Source of the DNA: Clostridiales bacterium
GTDB lineage: Bacteria; Bacillota; Clostridia; DUPQ01
Reading direction: 5' to 3'
Assembly: GCA_023145435.1 (NCBI GenBank)
Contig: JAGLDS010000006.1
Span: forward strand, 35,900 to 99,899
DNA: 64,000 bases
In this document: positions 10,517 to 19,752 of the stretch, piece after piece
Layout of the letters: each line of letters starts with the position of its first letter
Numbering within the stretch: the first letter of the stretch is position 1
Notes under the pieces: model-generated
Seen by the model: only the letters and a program-made list of their open reading frames with translations
Databases searched by the model: none
What the model was told of the DNA's origin: nothing
Program-made: the position numbers and the translations under genes

Positions 10517-12225
10517 GAAGAAATATAAGTTGGTGTAATTGTTAAAATAACGGTTGTTTCTTTGTTTTTTTCACTAATCACAGTAACACCATAATCGTTT
10601 CCATAATAAAGTTTTAACCGTTTATCAATGTTACTAAGACCAACTCCACCAAGTTTTAATGAAGATGAATCCCCATGTTTTTTAGTTACATCAAAACCAA
10701 CACCATTATCTGTTATAGTAAAAAGGATATCCTTATTCTTTTTAGTAACTGTAATAGTAATTTTACCAATACCAACTAATTCTTTAATTCCGTGGTATAT
10801 GCTATTTTCTACAATTGGCTGTAAAATTAGTTTAGGGATTTTTATTGCTAAAAGAGTGTCATCTGTTTTTATTTCGTAAGTAAGTTTATCTTGATAGCGT
10901 TGTTTTTGTATAAATAAATATTGTTTCACGTGTTCAATTTCTTCATTAATGGTTGTTATTTCACTACCACCATGTAATGACAAACGAAAGAATGTAGCCA
11001 AGGCTTTAGTTAAATCAATAACCTTTTCGCTGTCTTTAAATTCTGCTGCCCATAAAATAGTATCCAATGTGTTATATAGAAAATGAGGATTAATTTGTGA
11101 GTAAAGCACTTGTAGTTCACTACTTCTAAGTACCATTTCTTTTTCTTTTATTTCTGTTAATAATTTTTTTATTTTAATCATCATATTAGTATAGTAAGTG
11201 GCTAAACTTTCAGCTTCTTTACTGCCTTTTACGATAACAGTTTGATTTAAGTTTCCTTGGTCAACTTGTTCCATGGCTCTTTCTAATTTTTTTAAAGGTG
11301 AAACAACTCGCCTTGAAAAAACAATGGAACTACCAAGAGCAATTAAAAACATAAAAAGCCCTACTATGATTAATGCCACAATTAAATCTTGTTGAATAGA
11401 ATGAAGAGAATCAAGAGACGCAACACCAACTAGTGTCCAGTTTGCATGAATAAATGGATATCTGAAAATATATTGATTTGTTGATTGATCAACTAAGAGT
11501 AGTTGCTCTAGTTTTTCTTGGTCAGTAAAGTATTTAAAATCTTTATGATAAACTAATTCATTGTCACTATTAATAATATATGTATAACCTTCATTACCTA
11601 AATGCAAATCATCTAAGATTTCTTCAATGACAGCATAATTCATGTCAATTAATAGTACTCCAATATTTTCCTGACAATCACTTTTAATTTCACGGCTTAA
11701 CGAAATGACCCAAGTATCTTTATCCATTGAAAATTCATTCATTCTAGCAGAGGTTAGAACAGGCATTTTATTACCAATGGCATCTTGATACCAAGCCATG
11801 GCCATCATGTCTTCTGATACTTCCATTGAAAGATTGCTATCTGTTGAAATTACTAAGCCATCTTGTCCCACTAATGTTATCGATTCAATATCTTTATTTC
11901 CATTAATTATGGTGTTTATAAGAAATTCTAATTCACGCTTATCTTTTTTAAAATCAATATGAGTATGATTATCATCAAACAATGTACAAGTATTAACGTT
12001 ATCAGCCAAAGAAACAGATAATCCTTTTATTGAATCAATATACCTATCTAATTGGCTCCCACTTTTATTAATAATCATATTTGTAGAAGATGTAATTTCT
12101 TCTTCTAAAACATTAGAAAAATTAGAATATAGCACCAAACCCATTATGATAAGAATAATACTAGTAGTAAACATAAAATAAATAAAAATCTGTGAACGAA
12201 TACTACTTGATGTTTTTTTCTTCAT
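10513..12225 (-). CDS. YesM-type sensor histidine kinase (Cache-like sensor, HAMP, His_kinase, HATPase)
   Basis: 570 aa; QINPHFLYNTLDTILWAAE and NSIYHGIKELVGIGKI; two TM segments. Confidence 0.92.
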   Translation of the reverse strand: MKKKTSSSIRSQIFIYFMFTTSIILIIMGLVLYSNFSNVLEEEITSSTNMIINKSGSQLDRYIDSIKGLSVSLADNVNTCTLFDDNHTHIDFKKDKRELEFLINTIINGNKDIESITLVGQDGLVISTDSNLSMEVSEDMMAMAWYQDAIGNKMPVLTSARMNEFSMDKDTWVISLSREIKSDCQENIGVLLIDMNYAVIEEILDDLHLGNEGYTYIINSDNELVYHKDFKYFTDQEKLEQLLLVDQSTNQYIFRYPFIHANWTLVGVASLDSLHSIQQDLIVALIIVGLFMFLIALGSSIVFSRRVVSPLKKLERAMEQVDQGNLNQTVIVKGSKEAESLATYYTNMMIKIKKLLTEIKEKEMVLRSSELQVLYSQINPHFLYNTLDTILWAAEFKDSEKVIDLTKALATFFRLSLHGGSEITTINEEIEHVKQYLFIQKQRYQDKLTYEIKTDDTLLAIKIPKLILQPIVENSIYHGIKELVGIGKITITVTKKNKDILFTITDNGVGFDVTKKHGDSSSLKLGGVGLSNIDKRLKLYYGNDYGVTVISEKNKETTVILTITPTYISS

Positions 12226-13001
12226 TTAGCCATACCCTCTTTCATTTTTCTATAATGAGTAGGAGACATACCATATTTCTTTTTAAAAGCAGTACTAAAA
12301 TAGTTAGGATCAATAAATCCTAATTGTTCAGATATTTCGTAATTCTTATATATAGTTGTTAGTAAAAGAATCTTTGCCCGTTCTAATCTAAGAGTTAAAA
12401 GGTATTCAGAAAATGTTTTAGTAAATAATTCTTTAAATAATGAACTAAGATAACCTGGACTTAAATTTACTTTTTTAGCTAACTTGGTTAAAGAAAACTG
12501 TGTGTCACTGTAGTTGTCTTTAAGTATTTGAAGAATAAGAGGCTTATAATCATCATTATTTTCACTGTCTTTTGATAAGTTGGCAATGTTTTGTAAAGCA
12601 GATAAAGCACCTTGTTGTTTCTTTTCATCTTTGATTACTTGTCCCATTTTTAGTAAAAGTTGTTCAATATCTTTTTTTGAGACAGGTTTTAAAATAAAAT
12701 CATCAACTTTGGCTTTTAAGGCGGCTAAGGCATAATCAAAATAGTCATACCCTGTAATCATAGCAATTTTTATATTAGGGTCAATTTCCTTAATATGTTT
12801 AGCTAGTAATAGTCCATCCATTCTTGGCATATTAATATCTGCTAAAACCATATCTGGATGATGTTCTTTTACTAATTGTAATCCATGGATTCCATCAGAA
12901 GCTAAGTAAACTTTATCTATAGATAATGATGCAAAATCAACTAATTGACTCATACCTTGACGAAAAAGAGGCTCGTCATCAACAATTAATAATGTAAACA
13001 T
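12222..13001 (-). CDS. YesN-type response regulator, REC + AraC HTH
   Basis: 259 aa; LLIVDDEPLFRQGM and LSPGYLSSLFKELFTKTFSEYLLTLRLERAKILL...YFSTAFKKKYGMSPTHYRK. Confidence 0.93.
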   Translation of the reverse strand: MFTLLIVDDEPLFRQGMSQLVDFASLSIDKVYLASDGIHGLQLVKEHHPDMVLADINMPRMDGLLLAKHIKEIDPNIKIAMITGYDYFDYALAALKAKVDDFILKPVSKKDIEQLLLKMGQVIKDEKKQQGALSALQNIANLSKDSENNDDYKPLILQILKDNYSDTQFSLTKLAKKVNLSPGYLSSLFKELFTKTFSEYLLTLRLERAKILLLTTIYKNYEISEQLGFIDPNYFSTAFKKKYGMSPTHYRKMKEGMAK

Positions 13002-13039
13002 TGATTTCTTACCTCCTCATCTATATATTATAGCAATAT

Positions 13040-14164
13040 TTATCTTTTTTCTACAAGTGAAATTAAATAACCATATCCGCGATCAACCATATCACCAATT
13101 GGAATAAATTCAAGTGACACAGAGTTTATGCAGTAACGAAGGCCACCTAATTTTGATGGTCCATCATTAAAAAGATGACCTAAGTGGGCATTACCAGAAC
13201 GGGATCTAACTTCTGTTCTGATTAATCCATAACCTGCATCTTCAACATAAGTTACTACTTCTGGTACAATTGGTCTTGAAAAACTAGGCCAACCACATCC
13301 AGAATCAAATTTATCTTTAGAGCTAAAAAGTGGTTCACCTGTTGTTATATCTACATATAGACCAGCAGTCGTGGTTAACCAGTATTCGTTTGTAAATGCT
13401 TTCTCAGTATCTGCTAATTGAGTAACTTTGTATTGCTCATCTGTCAGTGTTTCTTTTAAATATTCATCACTTGGTTTTGGATACAAAGCAGGATTTACTT
13501 TAACAGATGATTGCAATGTTGTAAAATCAACATGACAATATCCATTTGGATTTTTATACAAATAATCTTGATGATAATCTTCTGCTAAATAATATGTAAT
13601 TAATGGTAGAACTTCTACAACAATTGGTTTGTCATATTCTACTTGTTTTTCTTTTATAAATTGATTAATAATTTCTTTTTCACTACTATCTATATAATAA
13701 ATACCAGTTCTGTACTGAGAACCTACATCATTTCCTTGACGATGTAAGGTGGTTGGGTCAATTGTATTAAAATAGTAATTTAATAAACTATTAATATCAA
13801 TAATATTTGAGTCATATCTTATGTGAACAGTTTCAACATAACCCGTTTCACGTACAGATACATCCTCATAGCTTGGGTTAGGAAAATTTATGCTACCATT
13901 TGCATAACCAACTGTCACATCAAACACACCTGGTACTCGTTCCATATAGGCTTCAACACCCCAGAAACAACCACCTGCTAAATAGATTTCACTTAGATTA
14001 TCTTCATCGAAAACTATTAGTTTATTTGGATTTGGTGGTAATAATGATTTGGTTAATTCATTTTCAATATATAAGTTACTTTCCACAAATCTATCTCCTT
14101 GGCATGAAGTCAAAACAACAACTAACATAAATACTATCAATAAAATTAATATGCCTTTTTTCAT
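13040..14164 (-). CDS. msrAB: Lipoprotein peptide methionine sulfoxide reductase MsrA/MsrB fusion
   Basis: 374 aa; lipobox VVLTSC; MsrA GGCFWGVEAYMERVPGV; MsrB SGCGWPSFSRPI and RYCINSVSLEF. Confidence 0.95.
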   Translation of the reverse strand: MKKGILILLIVFMLVVVLTSCQGDRFVESNLYIENELTKSLLPPNPNKLIVFDEDNLSEIYLAGGCFWGVEAYMERVPGVFDVTVGYANGSINFPNPSYEDVSVRETGYVETVHIRYDSNIIDINSLLNYYFNTIDPTTLHRQGNDVGSQYRTGIYYIDSSEKEIINQFIKEKQVEYDKPIVVEVLPLITYYLAEDYHQDYLYKNPNGYCHVDFTTLQSSVKVNPALYPKPSDEYLKETLTDEQYKVTQLADTEKAFTNEYWLTTTAGLYVDITTGEPLFSSKDKFDSGCGWPSFSRPIVPEVVTYVEDAGYGLIRTEVRSRSGNAHLGHLFNDGPSKLGGLRYCINSVSLEFIPIGDMVDRGYGYLISLVEKR

Positions 14165-14192
14165 TGGCTTCGCCTCCTTATTATATAACTGC

Positions 14193-14768
14193 TTATTTCA
14201 TACTATCAAGTGTTTCATTAATGGATTCATTACTATGATGTCCAATTTGCACATCAAATAGTTGACCATCAGTGGTAATAAAAGCTGACGTTGGAAAAGC
14301 TCTAATACCAAATTCAATAAATGTCTCTGCAGTTGGATCTAGTAAAACAACAAATTCATATCCTTGCATTTCGTACCATTCAATAAATCTCTCTTCACTA
14401 ACTTCACCACTAAGAGAAGGTGCGATTAAGGTTAATATAACCGTATCTGAATCTAGTTTTTCTTCATGTAGTTTAGTTAATTCAGGTAATCCAGAAACAC
14501 ATGCAGGACACCATGTACCCCAAAATTTAATATATACTTTTTTCCCTTTATAGTCAGATAGACTATGGTATTTTCCATCAATACCTAATAATGTGAAATT
14601 ATAAGCCATATTTTTATCTTCCACAGGGGCTATGGTACTACTTGGGGTAGTAACTGTGTTTTCTTTACTGCTTGTATCATTAACAACAGTAGCGCTACAA
14701 GCTGAAATGGTAAATGAGATAATCATTACCAGTACTAGTATTAATAATCCTTTAAAATTTTTGTTCAT
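14193..14768 (-). CDS. TlpA-like thioredoxin-fold lipoprotein
   Basis: 191 aa; lipobox TISAC; FWGTWCPACVSGLPEL (CxxC). Confidence 0.92.
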   Translation of the reverse strand: MNKNFKGLLILVLVMIISFTISACSATVVNDTSSKENTVTTPSSTIAPVEDKNMAYNFTLLGIDGKYHSLSDYKGKKVYIKFWGTWCPACVSGLPELTKLHEEKLDSDTVILTLIAPSLSGEVSEERFIEWYEMQGYEFVVLLDPTAETFIEFGIRAFPTSAFITTDGQLFDVQIGHHSNESINETLDSMK

Positions 14769-14780
14769 ATTTTTCTCCTT

Positions 14781-15491
14781 TTATATGCCGGTAAATATAT
14801 TACTGATCAGATAAAGACTGTCAGTCATTAATAAAATACCCATAGCGATAATTAATATACCACCGACTATTCGTATTTTATTTAAGTGCTTATTTGCTTT
14901 TTTAAGTTTTTGCAAGAAAAAGCCTGCAAATAGCGATATTATAATAAATGGCAAAGCTAAACCAAGTGAATAAATAGCCATTAAAAATCCTCCATATAGG
15001 GCTTGTCCATTGCTAGATGCTAAACCTAAAACAGTTGCTAAAACAGGACCTACACAAGGAGTCCAGCCTAAAGAGAAAGTTAAGCCTAATAAATAAGAAC
15101 CAATAATGCCTCCACGAGTTGAACCGTCTACACGAACTTTTCGCTCACGTTCTAGAAAGTTTAAATGAAATACACCTAGCTGATGTAATCCAAGAATAAT
15201 AACTATACCTCCACTAACCATCAAAGTAATTCTGTTGTTAAGTAAGTTGCCAAGCAGACCAAAACCAAATCCTAAAATAATAAAGGTGGTTGATAAACCA
15301 ATTGCAAATACTGCTGTTTGTATCATTAAGCGTTTGTTAACCCCTTTTGGAATGGCGATTTCTTCTTCACTTTTTGCAGAAGAAGATAATGATCCCATAT
15401 ACACAGGTAGTAGGGGAACAATACATGGTGAAAAAAACGATAAAATACCAGCAATAAAAACAGTTAATGGTAAAAAGATTCCTTGATCCAT
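14781..15491 (-). CDS. ccdA: CcdA-like thiol-disulfide interchange membrane protein
   Basis: 236 aa; FFSPCIVPLLPVYMG and LGWTPCVGPVLA with both conserved Cys; multiple TM segments. Confidence 0.92.
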   Translation of the reverse strand: MDQGIFLPLTVFIAGILSFFSPCIVPLLPVYMGSLSSSAKSEEEIAIPKGVNKRLMIQTAVFAIGLSTTFIILGFGFGLLGNLLNNRITLMVSGGIVIILGLHQLGVFHLNFLERERKVRVDGSTRGGIIGSYLLGLTFSLGWTPCVGPVLATVLGLASSNGQALYGGFLMAIYSLGLALPFIIISLFAGFFLQKLKKANKHLNKIRIVGGILIIAMGILLMTDSLYLISNIFTGI

Positions 15492-15657
15492 AATGTGATT
15501 CTCCTTTCTTATTTATACATTATGACAAAAGTTTTATTAAATATATATACTATGATGTAAGGTAAATCTTTGATTTCATCATATCAGAAACAAGTATACT
15601 AAGATTTTGTTTTTAGTTACGTAAGAATTTTGATATAATATTGTTAGAAGGAATATT

Positions 15658-16278
15658 ATGAAACCATTAAAGACGAGTCAAATTATAAAAAACATATCCT
15701 GTGTTAAAACAGGTATAGCTAACTTCTATTTATATAAGTACAGTAAAGGTTATATTGCCATTGACTGCGGATCTGATACTAAGAAAGCAAATAAAGGACT
15801 AAATAAGCTAGGTATTTCCCCTGAAAACATTACCCATGTATTGTTAACGCATAGTGACTATGATCATGTAAAAGGATTGCCTCTTTTTACTAAAGCAGCA
15901 GTTTATATGGGTCGCGGAGAAGAACAGATGATTAACAAAACAACACCTCGCTTTAATACATTTAAATTTAACAAACCATTAGCCACAAAGGAATATAATT
16001 TATTATTAGATACAGAAGAATTATTAATTGGAGATGTAGTAGTTTTTTGTATTGCTACTCCTGGCCATACTCCTGGTTCAATGACATATTTAATAGATAA
16101 TACTTATTTATTTTCAGGAGATGCATTATCTATAAAAAAAGGAAAAATAGAACCGTTTTTTAGTGGTTTTGTTATGGATTATTTTGAACATTTAAAATCG
16201 ATTAAAAAAATTAAAGATATTAGAAGAGCAAAGATGATTTTTACAGGGCATCACGGGTATAAAAATTATGAAAAATAA
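15658..16278 (+). CDS. MBL-fold metallohydrolase
   Basis: 206 aa; VLLTHSDYDHVKGLPLF, TPGHTPGSMTYL, LFSGDAL. Confidence 0.88.
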   Translation: MKPLKTSQIIKNISCVKTGIANFYLYKYSKGYIAIDCGSDTKKANKGLNKLGISPENITHVLLTHSDYDHVKGLPLFTKAAVYMGRGEEQMINKTTPRFNTFKFNKPLATKEYNLLLDTEELLIGDVVVFCIATPGHTPGSMTYLIDNTYLFSGDALSIKKGKIEPFFSGFVMDYFEHLKSIKKIKDIRRAKMIFTGHHGYKNYEK

Positions 16279-17137
16279 AAATTGTATTATAAGGGAGATA
16301 GCAATTGATTCTATACAACCTACTAAGCTTTTTTTGTCAAAAAGTAAATATGATCAGGTGACTATAAATGAACAAGACTATAATCCAATACTTGTGAGAA
16401 AAACAGGAGATATTACCTATCTAATTGACCACCATGAAGAATTATTATATATGGCTAATAAAGGTCATGAAAAAATTAACGTTTGCTATTATGATAATGA
16501 TAGTATTGATACATTATTATATTTTACAAGGATTAATCAATGTAATAACAAGGGAATAAAATGTATTAAAGATTTATCAATTTATCTACTTAATGATAAA
16601 GACTACAAGCGAAAGTGGGAAAAACCAAGTGTAAAATTAACTGAACATTTATATAAGACACCATATGAAGGACTAGATTTTGTCAGAGAGACAAACCCTA
16701 GCCGTAAAAGTGTTGTTTGTGATAAAATTCTAAGAACATTGCCAGAGTGGTTTGGAATAGAATCAGCCATTGTAGAATATAACCAAAAAGTAAAACAATT
16801 AGATTTTATTAAAATTAAATATCAACAAGAGGTCATTGGGTTTTGTGCATATCAGGTGAATTATGGGATAAATTGTGACTTGTATGTACTAGGAATTTAC
16901 CGTGATTTTCATAGGTTTGGAATTGGTAGTAAACTTATAGAATATATTAATGATGAGGTAAAAAAACAAGAAGTTAAATATTTATCTGTTAAAACATTAA
17001 GTGATAAGCATGTAGACTCTTATTATGAAAGAACAAGAAACTTTTATATAAAAAATGGATTTTATCCATTTGAAGAATTTAAAGATTTATGGGGCAAGGA
17101 AAACCCTTGCTTATTGATGATTAAGGAGGTCCAGTAA
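16268..17137 (+). CDS. ParB/sulfiredoxin-like N-terminal domain plus C-terminal GNAT acetyltransferase
   Basis: 289 aa; N-term IREIAIDSIQPTKLFLSKSK...YLIDHHEELLYMANKGHEKINV; C-term GIYRDFHRFGIGSKLIEYINDEV and FYIKNGFYPFEE. Confidence 0.68.
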   Translation: MKNKNCIIREIAIDSIQPTKLFLSKSKYDQVTINEQDYNPILVRKTGDITYLIDHHEELLYMANKGHEKINVCYYDNDSIDTLLYFTRINQCNNKGIKCIKDLSIYLLNDKDYKRKWEKPSVKLTEHLYKTPYEGLDFVRETNPSRKSVVCDKILRTLPEWFGIESAIVEYNQKVKQLDFIKIKYQQEVIGFCAYQVNYGINCDLYVLGIYRDFHRFGIGSKLIEYINDEVKKQEVKYLSVKTLSDKHVDSYYERTRNFYIKNGFYPFEEFKDLWGKENPCLLMIKEVQ

Positions 17138-17268
17138 TGACTATTTGTTATGAAGCAGGTGAACTCTTTGATTTTACTAAGATAGAAAACTTATTTCACA
17201 ATATTTATTGGACTAAACTAGTTATAGGTGATTTTGAAAAGCAAAAACTGGGAAAAGGTGACAAATGA
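17137..17268 (+). CDS. Small ORF of 43 aa, unknown, overlapping both neighbours
   Basis: Start overlaps the GNAT stop (TAATG), end overlaps the gpsA start (ATGA); RBS aaggagg upstream; MTICYEAGELFDFTKIENLFHNIYWTKLVIGDFEKQKLGKGDK. Absent from the supplied ORF track (too short). Confidence 0.45.
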   Translation: MTICYEAGELFDFTKIENLFHNIYWTKLVIGDFEKQKLGKGDK

Positions 17269-18230
17269 AAATTAGTGTTATAGGTTGTGGTCGTTGGGGT
17301 TCATTTATTGGGTATTATGTTAATAAATTAGGTCATGAAACAATCATTTATGGAAGAGAACAGTCGAAAAACTTAAAAAGGTTACAAAAAACAAGTAAAA
17401 ACGATTATATAAGTTTAGACAAAAGCATTACTTTAACAAGTGAGTTATCTTTTGCTATATCAAGTAGTGAAGTTATAGCTATTTCCATAAACTCACAACA
17501 ATTGAGAAATGTAGCAAAGCAATTAGCGAAGGTAGAATATCAAAATAAGATTTTTGTTTTATGTATGAAAGGGATTGAACAAGACACAGGTAAACGATTA
17601 ACAACAATTATGAAAGAAGAATTAGGAGAAAGTACACAAGTTGCCATATGGGTTGGACCTGGACATGTAGAAGATTTTGCAAAAGGAATCCCAAATTGTA
17701 TGGTAATTGATTGTGATAACGATATAATCAAAAAGAAATTGGTAAAAGAATTAAGCAGTAAGTTAATCAGATTCTATTATGGTCATGATTTAATTGGTAA
17801 TGAAATAGGCGCTGCTGCTAAGAATGTTATTGGTATTGCAGCTGGTTTGCTAGATGGACTTAATTTTTCTAGTTTAAAAGGAGCTCTAATGGCTAGAGGT
17901 GCTAGGGAAGTTTCTAGATTAATTGAAGCCATGGGTGGCCATAAGGTAACAGCTTATGGATTAAGTCATTTAGGGGACTATCAGGCTACTTTGTTCTCAC
18001 CCTTTAGCCACAATCGTCGATATGGACAAGCGTTAGTAACAAAAGAAGATTATAAACAATTAGCAGAAGGTGTGAAAACTGTAAAAGCATTAACTTTACT
18101 TGGTAAAAAATATGGAGTAGATTTACCTATTTCTCAGGCAGTATATGAAATTATTTATGAGCAATGTGATGTAAAAGAAACCTTGTTAACTCTATTTGAA
18201 CGACCTGTGAAATTTGAATTTAAAAATTAG
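17265..18230 (+). CDS. gpsA: NAD(P)H-dependent glycerol-3-phosphate dehydrogenase
   Basis: 321 aa; ISVIGCGRWGSFIGYYV, GAAAKNVIGIAAGLLDGL. Confidence 0.88.
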   Translation: MKISVIGCGRWGSFIGYYVNKLGHETIIYGREQSKNLKRLQKTSKNDYISLDKSITLTSELSFAISSSEVIAISINSQQLRNVAKQLAKVEYQNKIFVLCMKGIEQDTGKRLTTIMKEELGESTQVAIWVGPGHVEDFAKGIPNCMVIDCDNDIIKKKLVKELSSKLIRFYYGHDLIGNEIGAAAKNVIGIAAGLLDGLNFSSLKGALMARGAREVSRLIEAMGGHKVTAYGLSHLGDYQATLFSPFSHNRRYGQALVTKEDYKQLAEGVKTVKALTLLGKKYGVDLPISQAVYEIIYEQCDVKETLLTLFERPVKFEFKN

Positions 18231-18273
18231 TACTAATATATTAATACCTATAAAATAAAAAGATAGAAAAAAA

Positions 18274-18293
18274 ACAGCAAGAGTACTTGCTGT
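18274..18293. terminator. Hairpin terminator between convergent genes
   Basis: acagcaag-agta-cttgctgt perfect 8-bp stem, A-run upstream and T-rich downstream; may serve both strands. Confidence 0.75.
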
Positions 18294-18317
18294 CTTTTAA
18301 ATTTATATATACTTTTT

Positions 18318-19046
18318 TTATTTTTTGTGGTTAAGTGAAATTGCATTTACAGGACATTCATCTATAGAGGCTTCGATTATTTTTTTGTTATCTTTTGTAA
18401 CAATAGGTGATTTAACTTTTGCCTTGTCATTATTCATTTCAAAATATTCAGGGTAAACTCGTGCACAAATTCCACAACCAATACAATGTTGCTTGTTAAT
18501 TTTAAAAGAAGTATTTGAAATACTTGCATCATTACTATTAAGTATATCTTCTTTTTTAACAAATAGTGAAATTATGTATCCCATGAATAATATGGTGATA
18601 ACAGTTAATACCCATCTAACAATCATAAAATTAACACCTAAAAATTTAGCTTCATTTAATAACATTGGTACCTTAATAACAGCCCAAGAACTTAATATAA
18701 TAACAATATTTGCAACACTTGCTCCTTTTTTAAGTAATAATTTACTTAATGGAAAAGCAGCATAGATAGGCCCTGCTGATAAACTACCTAAAAGAATAGA
18801 AAATAAATTACCAGAAAAACCTGATTTTGCACCAAGTTTTTTGGTGATTAACTCTTTTGGGACCCAAGCATCAATAAGGATTGTTAATAAAAATATAACA
18901 GGAAGTACTTGTAGCATTTCTAGTAAATAGTAAACACTATTATTCGCTGAAGTAAGAGCTATGTCAGGGGCAAATATAAATAATCCTAAATAGGAGAGAG
19001 TTACTAATACTAACCTTTTATGCTTTTTTATTTTTTTCATTATCAT
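18318..19046 (-). CDS. Permease (PF03773/DUF318-like half) with C-terminal single-cluster [4Fe-4S] ferredoxin domain
   Basis: 242 aa; multi-TM N-term (LLGSLSAGPIYAAFPLSKLLLKKGAS) then CIGCGICARVYPEYFEMNNDKAKV...DECPVNAI. Confidence 0.75.
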   Translation of the reverse strand: MIMKKIKKHKRLVLVTLSYLGLFIFAPDIALTSANNSVYYLLEMLQVLPVIFLLTILIDAWVPKELITKKLGAKSGFSGNLFSILLGSLSAGPIYAAFPLSKLLLKKGASVANIVIILSSWAVIKVPMLLNEAKFLGVNFMIVRWVLTVITILFMGYIISLFVKKEDILNSNDASISNTSFKINKQHCIGCGICARVYPEYFEMNNDKAKVKSPIVTKDNKKIIEASIDECPVNAISLNHKK

Positions 19047-19525
19047 AATATAACCCCCATTGTTAATGCAATTACTATGGCGAAAGAAAAGCTAAGAACA
19101 TTTCTAACTATAGCAAATTTAAAACCAAATTCTCTTTTTTCAAGGGGAAAGGTTACAATGCCTACCATGGTTAAGGTTGTTAAAAAAGCAACTGCAGGTA
19201 CAATACTTGCACCAACATCAACAAATGAGCCAACTAGGGGAAAGGCTACAAATGCAGGTATTAAAGTTATACTACCCACGATAGCAGCTGCAACCGTTGA
19301 TAAAAATACGTTAGTTGAACCTAAAACGCTACTAATTGAGTCAGGGGGAATGATAGTTAAAACAAGTCCAATTAGAAAAATAATTGAAATAATTTCAATA
19401 ACCATTGATCCCATCATTTTTTTTGACTTCTTCATTGAGACAAATGTTTTTTTCTTGTCTTTGATAAGGGATATAATTGTTAAAACAATTGTTATACCCC
19501 AAAAAGAAAGCACAAAGATATCCAT
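19043..19525 (-). CDS. Permease, probable partner half
   Basis: 160 aa, multi-TM; GSITLIPAFVAFPLVGSFVDVGASIVPAVAFLTTLTMVGIVTFPLEK; ATGA-type overlap with the downstream gene. Confidence 0.68.
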   Translation of the reverse strand: MDIFVLSFWGITIVLTIISLIKDKKKTFVSMKKSKKMMGSMVIEIISIIFLIGLVLTIIPPDSISSVLGSTNVFLSTVAAAIVGSITLIPAFVAFPLVGSFVDVGASIVPAVAFLTTLTMVGIVTFPLEKREFGFKFAIVRNVLSFSFAIVIALTMGVIL

Positions 19526-19656
19526 AAATTAGTTTCCTCCAAAATCTTTTTCTTAATATTATAGTATTATACCCATATTAGTAACATAAGAATGTTACCC
19601 AGGTTACATATAGAGAGATTTTTTATAATTAATTTTAAAAAGTAACGTATAAAATG

Positions 19657-19686
19657 ACATAATGTATGCTATAGCATACATTATGT
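19657..19686. promoter_or_regulatory. Perfect 30-bp palindrome, candidate operator
   Basis: acataatgtatgcta|tagcatacattatgt; every pair checked by hand. Confidence 0.6.
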
Positions 19687-19752
19687 ATTAGTTGTGATGT
19701 TCTAAATATAGTCAATTAATTGTACCCTATATATAAGTATAGGGGTAAAATT

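Noticed and set aside
19020-19532. 170-aa plus-strand ORF in the track
   Set aside because: Antisense over the permease gene 19043-19525; the minus-strand product has coherent TM segments and an RBS-like context
19720-19752. Upstream ATG of the XRE regulator ORF as start
   Set aside because: The extra residues MYPIYKYRGKI precede the normal HTH start; ATG 19753 has a better upstream purine-rich RBS (aggggt)
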